A stretch of 64,000 nt of DNA, from NCBI RefSeq assembly GCF_035989285.1, contig NZ_CP108513.1, positions 7,750,001 to 7,814,000 on the forward strand, in the 5' to 3' direction. How positions within the stretch are numbered: position 1 is the first letter of the stretch; every line of letters begins with the position of its first letter. Below are positions 54,751-63,374 of the stretch, in pieces. The translations under genes and the position numbers were made by a program. A model generated the notes under the pieces. That model searched no databases. It was not told where the DNA came from and saw only the letters and a program-made list of their open reading frames with translations. The DNA comes from Streptomyces sp. NBC_01235. Lineage in GTDB: Bacteria; Actinomycetota; Actinomycetes; Streptomycetales; Streptomycetaceae.

Positions 54751-54800
54751 CGATACTCCCGTCTCACTCTGTGAAACGCAAGTTCATTTTTCCGTGAGAC
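54751..54800. promoter_or_regulatory. NdgR operator region (ndgR-leuC)
   Basis: Site CGATACTCCCGTCTCA (54751-54766) matches the ilvB upstream site at the central ACTCCCGTC. GTCTCAC (54761-54767) also has an exact inverted partner GTGAGAC at 54794-54800, 26 bases away. Both lie close to the ndgR start, so autoregulation is likely. Confidence 0.55.
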
Positions 54801-54910
54801 GCGCAACCCTTGGATGCATGGCGGCCCGCGGACCAACGGGCCAGGCGGCGGGTGCCCGGAAACGCCGAGAAGCAAGACCGTGGGCGTCGCCTCCACAAGA
54901 TCTCTAGTTG

Positions 54911-54932
54911 GGCCGGCGCATCTTTGCCGGCC
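54911..54932 (+). promoter_or_regulatory. Hairpin just before leuC ribosome site
   Basis: GGCCGGC (54911-54917) pairs with GCCGGCC (54926-54932) around an 8-base loop, ending right before GGAGGGAAAGCG. It could modulate leuC translation or leader stability. No leader peptide with Leu codons was found in this leader. Confidence 0.4.
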
Positions 54933-54944
54933 GGAGGGAAAGCG

Positions 54945-56375
54945 ATGGGTAGGACACTCGCGGAGAAGGTCTGGGACGACCACGTCGTCCGGCGCGCCGA
55001 GGGCGAGCCCGACCTCCTCTTCATCGATCTGCACCTGCTGCACGAGGTGACCAGCCCCCAGGCCTTCGACGGCCTCCGTCAGAACGGCCGCCCCGTGCGC
55101 CGTCTCGACCTCACCATCGCCACCGAGGACCACAACACCCCGACCCTCGACATCGACAAGCCCATCGCGGACCCGGTCTCCCGCGCCCAGCTGGAGACGC
55201 TGCGCAAGAACTGCGCCGAGTTCGGCGTGCGGCTGCACCCGCTCGGCGACGTCGAGCAGGGCGTCGTGCACGTCGTCGGCCCTCAGCTGGGTCTGACCCA
55301 GCCCGGCATGACCGTCGTCTGCGGTGACTCCCACACCTCCACGCACGGCGCGTTCGGCGCGCTGGCGTTCGGCATCGGCACCTCGCAGGTCGAGCATGTG
55401 CTGGCCACCCAGACGCTGCCGCTGGCCCGCCCCAAGACCATGGCGATCACCATCGACGGCGAGCTGCCCGACGGCGTCACCGCCAAGGACCTGATCCTGG
55501 CGATCATCGCCAAGATCGGCACCGGCGGCGGCCAGGGCTACATCCTCGAGTACCGCGGCTCCGCCATCGAGCAGCTCTCGATGGAAGCCCGGATGACCAT
55601 CTGCAACATGTCGATCGAGGCCGGTGCCCGCGCGGGCATGATCGCCCCGGACGAGACGACCTTCGAGTACATCAAGGGCCGCGCCCACGCCCCCGAGGGC
55701 GAGGACTGGGACGCCGCGGTCGCGTACTGGAAGACGCTGAAGACGGACGACGACGCCGAGTTCGACGCCGAGGTCGTCATCGAGGCCGCGTCGCTGTCGC
55801 CGTTCGTCACCTGGGGCACCAACCCCGGCCAGGGCGCGCCGCTTTCGGCGGACGTCCCCGACCCTGCTTCGTACGAAGACGCTTCGGAGCGCCACGCCGC
55901 CGAAAAGGCCCTGGAATACATGGGGTTGGAGGCGGGGCAGCCGCTGCGCACCATCAAGGTGGACACCGTCTTCGTAGGTTCCTGCACCAACGGCCGCATC
56001 GAGGACCTGCGCGCCGCCGCCGCGATCGTCGAGGGTCGCAAAGTCGCCGACGGCGTACGGATGCTGGTCGTCCCGGGTTCCGCGCGAGTCGGTCTGCAGG
56101 CCGTTTCCGAGGGTCTGGACGTCGTCTTCAAGGAGGCCGGCGCCGAATGGCGGCACGCGGGCTGCTCGATGTGTCTGGGCATGAACCCGGACCAGCTGGC
56201 CCCCGGTGAGCGCTCCGCGTCCACCTCCAACCGCAACTTCGAGGGCCGGCAGGGCAAGGGCGGTCGTACGCACCTGGTGTCGCCGCAGGTCGCGGCCGCC
56301 ACGGCCGTCCTGGGCCACCTGGCCTCCCCGGCCGACCTGTCCGACGCCGAGACCCGTACGCCCGCTGGAGTCTGA
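54945..56375 (+). CDS. leuC: 3-isopropylmalate dehydratase large subunit
   Basis: A 476-residue aconitase-family protein that, with LeuD, isomerises 2- to 3-isopropylmalate, and probably citramalate to methylmalate. The [4Fe-4S] ligands are Cys in [12 protein letters not shown] and the [10 protein letters not shown] pair. [20 protein letters not shown] is the typical catalytic loop. The ATG at 54945 has GGAGGG upstream; the frame is open farther back but unlike the family. Confidence 0.97.
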   Translation: MGRTLAEKVWDDHVVRRAEGEPDLLFIDLHLLHEVTSPQAFDGLRQNGRPVRRLDLTIATEDHNTPTLDIDKPIADPVSRAQLETLRKNCAEFGVRLHPLGDVEQGVVHVVGPQLGLTQPGMTVVCGDSHTSTHGAFGALAFGIGTSQVEHVLATQTLPLARPKTMAITIDGELPDGVTAKDLILAIIAKIGTGGGQGYILEYRGSAIEQLSMEARMTICNMSIEAGARAGMIAPDETTFEYIKGRAHAPEGEDWDAAVAYWKTLKTDDDAEFDAEVVIEAASLSPFVTWGTNPGQGAPLSADVPDPASYEDASERHAAEKALEYMGLEAGQPLRTIKVDTVFVGSCTNGRIEDLRAAAAIVEGRKVADGVRMLVVPGSARVGLQAVSEGLDVVFKEAGAEWRHAGCSMCLGMNPDQLAPGERSASTSNRNFEGRQGKGGRTHLVSPQVAAATAVLGHLASPADLSDAETRTPAGV

Positions 56376-56381
56376 GAAGCC

Positions 56382-56975
56382 ATGGAAGCATTCACCACGC
56401 ACACCGGCCGGGCCGTCCCGCTGCGCCGCTCCAACGTCGACACCGACCAGATCATCCCTGCTCACTGGCTCAAGAAGGTCACGCGGGACGGGTTCGAGGA
56501 CGGGCTGTTCGAGGCCTGGCGCAAGGACGAGACCTTCATCCTCAACCGGCCCGAGCGGCAGGGCGCCACGGTGCTGGTCGCCGGGCCCGACTTCGGCACC
56601 GGTTCCTCCCGTGAGCACGCCGTCTGGGCGCTGCAGAACTACGGCTTCAAGACCGTGATCTCGTCCCGCTTCGCCGACATCTTCCGCGGCAACTCGCTGA
56701 AGAACGGCCTGCTCACGGTGGTGATCGAGCAGAAGATCGTGGACGCCCTGTGGGAGCTCACGGAGAAGGACCCGCAGGCCGAGATCACGGTCGACCTTCA
56801 GGCCCGCGAGGTGCGCGCCGAGGGGATCACCGCCTCCTTCGAGCTGGACGAGAACTCCCGCTGGCGGCTGCTGAACGGGCTGGACGACATCTCCATCACC
56901 CTCCAGAACGAGGCCGACATCTCCACGTACGAGGCCAAGCGCCCGTCGTACAAGCCGAGGACGCTCCAGGCCTGA
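56382..56975 (+). CDS. leuD: 3-isopropylmalate dehydratase small subunit
   Basis: A 197-residue swivel-domain subunit. [20 protein letters not shown] and [38 protein letters not shown] are conserved substrate-binding parts. It starts six bases after leuC, so it is translationally linked. It serves leucine synthesis and, with CimA, isoleucine synthesis. Confidence 0.97.
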   Translation: MEAFTTHTGRAVPLRRSNVDTDQIIPAHWLKKVTRDGFEDGLFEAWRKDETFILNRPERQGATVLVAGPDFGTGSSREHAVWALQNYGFKTVISSRFADIFRGNSLKNGLLTVVIEQKIVDALWELTEKDPQAEITVDLQAREVRAEGITASFELDENSRWRLLNGLDDISITLQNEADISTYEAKRPSYKPRTLQA

Positions 56976-57033
56976 CCCCGGAGCCTTTGAGGAGGCCCTG
57001 GGCAAGTCGAGTTTCGGCCACCGCGACACCCCG

Positions 57034-57066
57034 CCGTACCCCCGATCGGACCGATCGGGGGTACGG
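57034..57066 (+). terminator. leuCD terminator
   Basis: A perfect 16-bp inverted repeat (CCGTACCCCCGATCGG with its complement, one central base), 58 bases after leuD. The rest of the gap to the next gene, about 57067-57251, holds nothing recognisable. Confidence 0.75.
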
Positions 57067-57251
57067 CTGTTTCTGTACCCGTTCGGCCCCGAGGACCTTC
57101 GCGGCTCCTGTCAACTTCCCACGTTAGGACGGGCGTTGCCTGGGTACGCGCCCTGTACGGACGTGAGCGCCGGAAGTGCCCGCACGGCCGTTTGCGGCGG
57201 CAGTTGCCCCCTGAGCGGGCGACAACTCGCCCCAGATGGCACAATCTGTGC

Positions 57252-57482
57252 ATGGAACACGACGGCCAACTCGAGCTCTATACGGCGGTCGCGAACCAAC
57301 TCAAGGAAGCGCACACAAGGGTGCGCGCACTGCAAGTCCCGGAGGGCGTACGGATGGCGCTGACCCGGAAGCTGCTGGTCATTACGGCCGCGGCCAAGCA
57401 CGATCTCGCCGATGCGACAAGGCGTCTGGAGCGGTTCATGGCGGACCTCGACGAGGGGCGAATGCCCGAAGAGGAGCGTTGA
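57252..57482 (+). CDS. Small helical hypothetical protein
   Basis: A 76-residue acidic, almost fully helical protein: QLELYTAVANQLKEAHTRVR, GVRMALTRKLLVITAAAKHD, LADATRRLERFMADLDEG. There is no Shine-Dalgarno at a good distance, and the message may be leaderless. Codon use is normal. It sits between leuCD and hupS. No recognised domain. Confidence 0.75.
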   Translation: MEHDGQLELYTAVANQLKEAHTRVRALQVPEGVRMALTRKLLVITAAAKHDLADATRRLERFMADLDEGRMPEEER

Positions 57483-57620
57483 TCGCCTCCGGAGCAGCCG
57501 ATTTCGTTGCGGCACAAGGGTGATTAGCCCGTTTCGTGTTTGATTTGCGGTATATATCTGCCTAACGTGCGAAAAAGCTTGAACACTTTCGTTCTGGCTA
57601 ATGTCTCCGAAGGGGAAGAC

Positions 57621-58277
57621 GTGAACAAGGCGCAGCTCGTAGAAGCGATTGCCGACAAGCTGGGCGGCCGCCAGCAGGCCGCCGAGGCGGTCGACGCGGT
57701 CCTGGACGCCATCGTCCGCGCGACCGTCGCCGGAGACCGGGTCTCGGTCACCGGCTTCGGTTCGTTCGAGAAGGTCGACCGGCCGGCCCGCTACGCCCGC
57801 AACCCCCAGACGGGCGAGCGGGTTCGGGTCAAGAAGACGTCCGTGCCGCGCTTCCGCGCGGGCCAGGGCTTCAAGGACCTGGTGAGCGGCTCGAAGAAGC
57901 TCCCGCGCGGCGGCGAGGTCGCCGTCAAGAAGGCTCCCAAGGGCAGCCTGACCGGCGGTGCTGCCGCGACGGTCAAGAAGGCCGCCGCCAAGAAGGCGAC
58001 GACGAAGGCGGCCGCCGCGAAGCGGACCACCGCCGCCGCCAAGAAGACGACGGCCGCCGCGAAGAAGACCGCGGCCACCGCCAAGAAGGCCACCGCGAAG
58101 AAGGCCACCACCAAGAAGACGACGGCGGCCGCCAAGAAGACGACCACCGCCAAGACGGCCGCCGCCAAGAAGACGACCGCCAAGAACGCCCCGGCGAAGA
58201 AGGCGACGGCCAAGAAGGCCCCCGCCAAGAAGTCGACCGCGCGCAAGACCACCGCCAAGAAGGCCACCGCCCGCTAG
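57621..58277 (+). CDS. hupS: HU-family nucleoid protein with lysine-rich tail (HupS type)
   Basis: A 218-residue DNA-binding protein. Residues 1-93 form a full HU domain (NKAQLVEAIADKLGGRQQAA, VSVTGFGSFEKVDRPARYAR, NPQTGERVRVKKTSVPRFRA, GQGFKDLV). The C-terminal 115 residues repeat KKATAKK/AAAKKTT units like histone H1 tails. This two-part form is the HupS type, known in S. coelicolor for spore nucleoid compaction. GTG 57621 follows GAAGGGGAAG. An AT-rich stretch (57540-57600) with TATATAT marks the promoter. Confidence 0.95.
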   Translation: MNKAQLVEAIADKLGGRQQAAEAVDAVLDAIVRATVAGDRVSVTGFGSFEKVDRPARYARNPQTGERVRVKKTSVPRFRAGQGFKDLVSGSKKLPRGGEVAVKKAPKGSLTGGAAATVKKAAAKKATTKAAAAKRTTAAAKKTTAAAKKTAATAKKATAKKATTKKTTAAAKKTTTAKTAAAKKTTAKNAPAKKATAKKAPAKKSTARKTTAKKATAR

Positions 58278-58305
58278 GCACATGGCAGCAGGGGCACTCA
58301 CGCGC

Positions 58306-58336
58306 CGGGCCGGACTCCCTCATGGAGTCCGGCCCG
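58306..58336. terminator. hupS terminator
   Basis: A 12-13-bp stem (GGGCCGGACTCC with its complement) with CTCAT loop, between convergent hupS and the small minus-strand gene. Confidence 0.75.
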
Positions 58337-58356
58337 CGGCGTGTTCAAGGGCGGTT

Positions 58357-58560
58357 TCAGAAGGTCTGGAGGGTCACCAGCGTGATCCTCGGGCTGTCCT
58401 TCGGCCCCTCCACCTCGATCCGCACCCGCTGGCCAGGCCGCAGCAGCCGCAGCCCGCCCGCGTCGAACGCCGGCGCGTCGAAGGGCACCGGTGTGCCGTC
58501 GTCCAGCAGCACCTGTCCGCTGCGCGTGTCGGGGTCGTACGTGTATGCGGTCGCCTGCAT
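58357..58560 (-). CDS. Small beta-rich hypothetical protein
   Basis: A 67-residue protein (ATAYTYDPDTRSGQVLLDDG, RLLRPGQRVRIEVEGPKDSP) that looks like an OB-fold or cold-shock-like barrel (GQVLLDDG, then PGQRVRIEV). It begins nine bases after the fbiD-like gene and is presumably in its transcript. Role unknown. Confidence 0.75.
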   Translation of the reverse strand: MQATAYTYDPDTRSGQVLLDDGTPVPFDAPAFDAGGLRLLRPGQRVRIEVEGPKDSPRITLVTLQTF

Positions 58561-58569
58561 GGCGGCAGC

Positions 58570-59208
58570 CTACTGCCCGGGGATCAACAGGCGCGCGGCG
58601 GCCGCGGCCGTCCGGGAGCCCACGCCCAGGGACAGGGCCGTGCGCAGGTCCTCGCCGGTGTCCACGTCCTGGCGTACGGAATCCACCGCGTCGAGAACGA
58701 GTTCCACGGCTCCGGAAGCGCGATGGCGGGCGCGGGAATCCGTGCCGAACGCGGGAAGCAATTCACGGCCGGGGGCGACGGCGAGAAGCGTGGTGCCGAT
58801 TGCGGCCGCGTCCGGGAGAAATGCTCGGGGGAATTCCGCGGCCGCGTCCAGGACCCGGGCCAATTCCGCCGGGCGCAGGGCCGGCAGATCCGCGTTGAGG
58901 GCAGCGAGCGGGGAATCGGGGCGGATGGCGCGCACGGCGGCGGCTCCGTGGGTCAGGGCGGCGTTCAGGCCCGTGCGCGGCTCGCCGGGGACGATGCGGG
59001 CCCCCAGGTCCGCCAGGGTGCGTCCGGCCAGGGCGTCGTCCGTGACGACTGCCACATCCCGCACCGCAGGTGAGGCCAGCGCGGCCGTCACGGTGTCCTC
59101 GGCGAAGGCGAGGGCGAGGCCCGGGCGCAGACCGTCGGTTGCGGTGTCCGCGAGCCTGCTCTTGGCCAGCGCCAAGGGCTTCAGGGGTATGACCAAGGTC
59201 CACTGCAC
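58570..59208 (-). CDS. fbiD: Phosphoenolpyruvate/2-phospho-L-lactate guanylyltransferase (F420 synthesis)
   Basis: A 212-residue nucleotidyltransferase of the CofC/FbiD family, which activates phosphoenolpyruvate (or phospholactate) with GTP for coenzyme F420. The N-terminal WTLVIPLKPLALAKSRLADT contains the family Lys/Ser/Arg loop, and LAALNADLPALRPAELARVL the metal-binding Asp. PDAAAIGTTLLAV follows. GTG start. It is divergent from plsC. Confidence 0.85.
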   Translation of the reverse strand: MQWTLVIPLKPLALAKSRLADTATDGLRPGLALAFAEDTVTAALASPAVRDVAVVTDDALAGRTLADLGARIVPGEPRTGLNAALTHGAAAVRAIRPDSPLAALNADLPALRPAELARVLDAAAEFPRAFLPDAAAIGTTLLAVAPGRELLPAFGTDSRARHRASGAVELVLDAVDSVRQDVDTGEDLRTALSLGVGSRTAAAAARLLIPGQ

Positions 59209-59371
59209 CGGCGTACCGTCCCTCTCTTGTCGCGGCCATTGTCACCCGGCCCATTCGCCGCTCGGGCGGGCGGGCGTACCGTGTTCTCGACAGACCGGCG
59301 GCCCGGGGCGACACTTGTGCGGCCCCAGGCCCGGGAGCAGGCCTTGGGAAGTCCTAGAGGAAGGTGTCCGC

Positions 59372-60184
59372 GTGCCCCGCCGCAGAATCGGCTTCTGGTA
59401 CCGCTTCGCAGCGGTCCTCTGCAAACCCTGGCTGGTGGTTCTGATCAAGCGGGACTGGCGCGGAATGGAGAATATTCCGGCCGACGGCGGATTTATCACC
59501 GCGGTGAACCACAATTCGCACGTCGATCCCTTCGCATACGGGCACTTCCAGTACAACACCGGGCGTGTGCCGCGTTTCCTGGCGAAGAGTGCGCTTTTCC
59601 GCGAGGGATTCGTCGGTGCCGCGATGCGAGGCACCGGACAGATCCCCGTCTACCGCGAGAGCACGGACGCGCTGAGTGCCTTTCGGGCCGCGATCGAGGC
59701 CGTGGAGCGCGGCGAGTGCGTCGCGTTCTACCCCGAGGGCACCCTCACCCGCGACCCCGACGGCTGGCCCATGGCCGCCAAGACCGGTGCCGCGCGCGTC
59801 GCCCTGCAGACCAAGTGCCCGGTGATCCCGGTGGCCCAGTGGGGCGCCAACGAACTGCTCCCGCCGTATGCCAAGAAGCCCAACCTCCTTCCGCGCAAGA
59901 CCCATCATGTGCTCGCGGGACCGCCCGTGGACCTCTCGCGGTTCTACGGCAGGGAGATGACCCCGGAGCTGCTGAAGGAGGCGACGGAGGTCATCATGGC
60001 CGCCGTCACCGCGCAGCTGGAGGAGATCCGGGGCGAGAAGGCTCCCGAGACGCCCTACGACCCACGTCAGGAGCGGATCGAGCAGCGGCGCCGCACCCGG
60101 GCGGAGACCGGTACGGAGACCGGTGCGGAGACCGGAACGGAGACCGGTGCGGAGATCAGTCACGAGGGGGAGAAGAGCAAGTGA
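59372..60184 (+). CDS. 1-acyl-sn-glycerol-3-phosphate acyltransferase (PlsC type)
   Basis: A 270-residue membrane-associated acyltransferase of phospholipid synthesis. The HX4D motif is in NHNSHVDPFAYG, the glycerolphosphate-binding motif is FYPEGTLTRD and VIPVAQWG follows. An N-terminal hydrophobic helix (AAVLCKPWLVVLI) can anchor it. The tail carries ETGT/ETGA repeats (60104-60154). GTG 59372 has GAGGAAGG upstream. Its stop overlaps gpsA (GTGA), pairing acylation with glycerol-phosphate supply. Confidence 0.92.
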   Translation: MPRRRIGFWYRFAAVLCKPWLVVLIKRDWRGMENIPADGGFITAVNHNSHVDPFAYGHFQYNTGRVPRFLAKSALFREGFVGAAMRGTGQIPVYRESTDALSAFRAAIEAVERGECVAFYPEGTLTRDPDGWPMAAKTGAARVALQTKCPVIPVAQWGANELLPPYAKKPNLLPRKTHHVLAGPPVDLSRFYGREMTPELLKEATEVIMAAVTAQLEEIRGEKAPETPYDPRQERIEQRRRTRAETGTETGAETGTETGAEISHEGEKSK

Positions 60185-61191
60185 GCAAGCCCGTCAAGGC
60201 GGCAGTTTTCAGTGCCGGTTCGTGGGGGACGGCCTTCGGCATGGTGCTCGCAGACGCGGGGTGCGAGGTCACCCTGTGGGCGCGGCGCGCGGAGGTGGCC
60301 GAGGCGATCAACACCACCCGCACAAACCCCGACTACTTCCCCGGCGTCGAGCTTCCGGAGAACCTGCGGGCCACGACGGACCCCGCCGAGGCCGCCGCCG
60401 ACGCCGACTACACGGTCCTGTCGGTGCCCTCCCAGACCCTGCGCGCCAACCTCGCGGAGTGGACGCCCCTGCTCGCCCCGGACACCGTCCTGGTGTCGCT
60501 GATGAAGGGCGTCGAGCTCGGTACGACCATGCGGATGAGCGAGGTGATCGAGGACGTCGCCAAGGTGGGCGCGGGTCGGATCGCCGTGGTCACCGGGCCC
60601 AACCTCGCGAAGGAGATCGCCTCCCGCAGGCCGGCCGCGGCCGTGGTCGCCTGCATCGACGAGGCCGTCGCCCAGAAGCTCCAGGCCGCCTGCCACACCC
60701 CGTACTTCCGCCCGTACACCAACACCGACGTGGTGGGCTGCGAGCTGGGCGGCGCGGTGAAGAACGTCATCGGCCTCGCGGTCGGCATCGCGGACGGCAT
60801 GGGGCTCGGCGACAACGCCAAGGGCTCGCTGATCACACGCGGCCTCGCCGAGACCACCCGGCTGGGCCTGGCGATGGGCGCGGACCCGCTCACCTTCGCC
60901 GGACTCGCCGGGCTCGGCGACCTGGTGGCCACCTGCTCCTCGCCGCTCTCCCGCAACCACACCTTCGGCACCAACCTCGGCAAGGGCATGACCCTGCAGG
61001 AGACCATCGCGGTCACCAAGCAGACCGCCGAGGGCGTCAAGTCCTGTGAGTCGGTGCTGGATCTGGCCCGCCGGCACGGCGTCGACATGCCCATCACCGA
61101 GACGGTCGTCGGCATCGTCCACGAGGGCAAGCCTCCGGTGGTCGCTCTCAAGGAGCTGATGTCGCGCAGCGCGAAGCCCGAACGACGCTGA
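60181..61191 (+). CDS. gpsA: NAD(P)H-dependent glycerol-3-phosphate dehydrogenase
   Basis: A 336-residue enzyme making sn-glycerol-3-phosphate for phospholipids. The dinucleotide loop reads SAGSWGTAFG, with Ser where most relatives have the first Gly. The catalytic Lys is in GGAVKNVIGLAVG. DNAKGSLITRGL and GLAGLGDLVATC are typical. The GTG overlaps the plsC stop; GAGGGGGAGAAG is the ribosome site. Confidence 0.95.
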   Translation: MSKPVKAAVFSAGSWGTAFGMVLADAGCEVTLWARRAEVAEAINTTRTNPDYFPGVELPENLRATTDPAEAAADADYTVLSVPSQTLRANLAEWTPLLAPDTVLVSLMKGVELGTTMRMSEVIEDVAKVGAGRIAVVTGPNLAKEIASRRPAAAVVACIDEAVAQKLQAACHTPYFRPYTNTDVVGCELGGAVKNVIGLAVGIADGMGLGDNAKGSLITRGLAETTRLGLAMGADPLTFAGLAGLGDLVATCSSPLSRNHTFGTNLGKGMTLQETIAVTKQTAEGVKSCESVLDLARRHGVDMPITETVVGIVHEGKPPVVALKELMSRSAKPERR

Positions 61192-61250
61192 GCGAACCCG
61201 GTGGGCGGACGCTGACTCCCGGCCCTACCACCGGGTACTCTCAAGCCGAT

Positions 61251-62408
61251 ATGAGCACCGAGAACCTCCCCCAGAGCCCTCAGCAGCCCGTCCGTAAGCC
61301 GCGGGTGGCCGTCGTCTTCGGCGGTCGCAGCTCCGAGCACGGGATCTCCGTGGTCACCGCCGGCGCGGTCCTCAGGGCCATCGACCGGACCAAGTACGAG
61401 GTCCTGCCGATCGGCATCACGCGCGAGGGCCGCTGGTTCCTCACCGCCGACGAGCCCGAGCGCATGGCGATCACCGACCGCCGTACGCCCGATGTCGACG
61501 AACTCGCCGAGTCGCGGGACGGCGGCGTGGTGCTCCCCGTCGACCCCGCGAACCGCGAAGTCGTCTACTACGAGGCCGGATCGGTGCCCAAGGCGCTCGG
61601 CGAGGTCGACGTCGTCTTCCCGGTGCTGCACGGTCCCTACGGCGAGGACGGCACCCTCCAGGGTCTGCTGGAGCTCTCCGGTGTCCCGTACGTGGGTTCG
61701 GGTGTGCTCGCCTCGGCCGTCGGCCAGGACAAGGAGTACATGAAGCGGGTGTTCACCTCCTTCGGGCTCAAGGTCGGCCCGTACGTGGTGATCCGGCCGC
61801 GCGAGTGGGAGCAGGACGAGCCGGCCGCCCGCAAGAAGATCGTCGACTTCGCCGGCGAGCACGGCTGGCCGCTCTTCGTGAAGCCCGCGCGCGCGGGTTC
61901 GTCGATCGGCATCACCAAGGTCGACGACCTCTCCGGGCTCGACGAGGCGATCGCCGAGGCCCAGCGCCACGACCCGAAGATCCTGGTCGAGGCGGCGCTG
62001 CGGGGCCGCGAGATCGAGTGCGGCGTCCTGGAGTTCGAGGACGGCCCCCGCGCCTCCGTCCCGGCCGAGATCCCGCCGCCGGACGCGCACGCGTACTACG
62101 ACTTCGACGCCAAGTACATCGACTCGACCCCGGGGATCGTCCCGGCGCCGCTGACGGACGAGGAGACCGCCGAGGTCCGCAGGCTCGCGGTGGACGCCTT
62201 CGAGGCGGCGTCCTGCGAGGGCCTGGTGCGCGCGGACTTCTTCCTCACGGAGGACGGCGAGTTCGTCATCAACGAGATCAACACGATGCCCGGCTTCACC
62301 CCGATCTCGATGTACCCCCAGATGTGGCAGGCGACCGGGATCGCCTACCCCGAGCTGGTGGACCGCCTGGTGCAGGCGGCGCTGCGCAGGTCCACGGGAC
62401 TGCGTTGA
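61251..62408 (+). CDS. ddlA: D-alanine--D-alanine ligase
   Basis: A 385-residue ATP-grasp ligase for the peptidoglycan D-Ala-D-Ala end. VVFGGRSSEHGISVVTAGAV, the ATP-binding FVKPARAGSSIGITKV and the Mg/product site FVINEINTMPGFTPISMYPQ are conserved. The Tyr-type active site, not the Phe of D-Ala-D-Lac ligases, is suggested by AYYDFDAKY. TACTCT lies 10 bases before the ATG, so the message may be leaderless. Confidence 0.95.
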   Translation: MSTENLPQSPQQPVRKPRVAVVFGGRSSEHGISVVTAGAVLRAIDRTKYEVLPIGITREGRWFLTADEPERMAITDRRTPDVDELAESRDGGVVLPVDPANREVVYYEAGSVPKALGEVDVVFPVLHGPYGEDGTLQGLLELSGVPYVGSGVLASAVGQDKEYMKRVFTSFGLKVGPYVVIRPREWEQDEPAARKKIVDFAGEHGWPLFVKPARAGSSIGITKVDDLSGLDEAIAEAQRHDPKILVEAALRGREIECGVLEFEDGPRASVPAEIPPPDAHAYYDFDAKYIDSTPGIVPAPLTDEETAEVRRLAVDAFEAASCEGLVRADFFLTEDGEFVINEINTMPGFTPISMYPQMWQATGIAYPELVDRLVQAALRRSTGLR

Positions 62409-62431
62409 TCCTGGGCTGATCCGGAGTCGGT

Positions 62432-62914
62432 CTAGTCGGCGATCCCCTCGGGGATCGCCTTCTTGACGGCGGAGGCGACGTCGACGAGTGGCGCCATGCC
62501 GTCTCCCGTGCGGTCCTTGGGGATCGTCACCTCGACGTACGCCCTGCGCAGGGTGGTGGTGAACCGGAACGACCCGCCGTCCTGCTTCTCCAGCAGCCAC
62601 CCCACCCCGTTCACGTCGACCCCGTCGGCCTCCGGGTCGAGCATCTTCTCGGGCTGGTCGACACCGCAGCGCAGTATGATCGCCGGGTTCCCCCAGCCCG
62701 CGGTCAGCGCGGACGCGGGCGAGGGATCCCGGCGGCCGAGGTCGTCCACGGAGGACGGCAGCGCCTTGTCCAGGTTCCGGCACAGCTTGGTGACCGTTGC
62801 CGACGGGCTGGGAACCGCCGCCGACGTGTCACCGTCTGCTGAGGAGCAGCCCGCCGCAGCGAGCAGCAGGGCGAGCGAGGGCAGGCCGATGGGCCGGTGA
62901 CGGAAAAGGTTCAC
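62432..62914 (-). CDS. DUF3515 lipoprotein
   Basis: A 160-residue protein with signal peptide and lipobox (LALLLAAAGC, Cys23), then a DUF3515 domain (VTKLCRNLDKALPSSVDDL, GNPAIILRCGVDQPE, RRAYVEVTIPKD). It would be anchored outside the membrane. The 3' end of the gene contains a 10-bp inverted repeat (GGCGATCCCC/GGGGATCGCC, 62438-62459) that may serve as terminator. It follows the Lrp-like gene by 20 bases. Function unknown. Confidence 0.88.
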   Translation of the reverse strand: MNLFRHRPIGLPSLALLLAAAGCSSADGDTSAAVPSPSATVTKLCRNLDKALPSSVDDLGRRDPSPASALTAGWGNPAIILRCGVDQPEKMLDPEADGVDVNGVGWLLEKQDGGSFRFTTTLRRAYVEVTIPKDRTGDGMAPLVDVASAVKKAIPEGIAD

Positions 62915-62934
62915 CGGCCAAGGTTAGACGGGGG

Positions 62935-63168
62935 CTACAGATGCACGACCGGGCAGGTCAGGGTACGGGTGATCCCGTCCACCTGCTGGACCTTGGCGAC
63001 CACCATGCGGCCGAGGTCGTCGACCGTGTCGGCCTGGGCCCGCACGATCACGTCGTACGGTCCCGTCACGTCCTCGGCCTGGACGATGCCAGGAATCTTG
63101 CTGATCTCCTCGGCGACGGTCGACGCTTTGCCGACCTCCGTCTGGATCAGGATGTACGCCTGTACCAC
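62935..63168 (-). CDS. Stand-alone Lrp/AsnC ligand-binding (RAM) protein
   Basis: A 77-residue protein with only the RAM domain of Lrp/AsnC regulators (VQAYILIQTEVGKASTVAEE, EDVTGPYDVIVRAQADTVDD), with no DNA-binding part. A GTG at 63168 follows a perfect GGAGGT, which fixes the start. Such proteins may sense amino acids or modulate full-length Lrp proteins. It is divergent from thiL and upstream of the DUF3515 gene. Confidence 0.9.
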   Translation of the reverse strand: MVQAYILIQTEVGKASTVAEEISKIPGIVQAEDVTGPYDVIVRAQADTVDDLGRMVVAKVQQVDGITRTLTCPVVHL

Positions 63169-63374
63169 GGAACCTCCAGGGCGGCCACGAGGATCATGTG
63201 GGGAAAAGGAACGCCACGGTATCGCGTCGCCGCTCGCCGCGGGGAGACCTGCGCGGACCACGGCTCGCGCGCCGAGGTGCGGGCACGGCAGAAGTTGACG
63301 GCTCTCTCGACCGTATCGAGGACACTGGTTACGCGCGACCGGGCACGGACAGGTACAGAAGGGGCCAAAGGGCA

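Noticed and set aside
57958..58277. Simple-sequence repeat region as a separate repeat element
   Set aside because: It is the in-frame Lys/Ala-rich tail of HupS, a known feature of that family.
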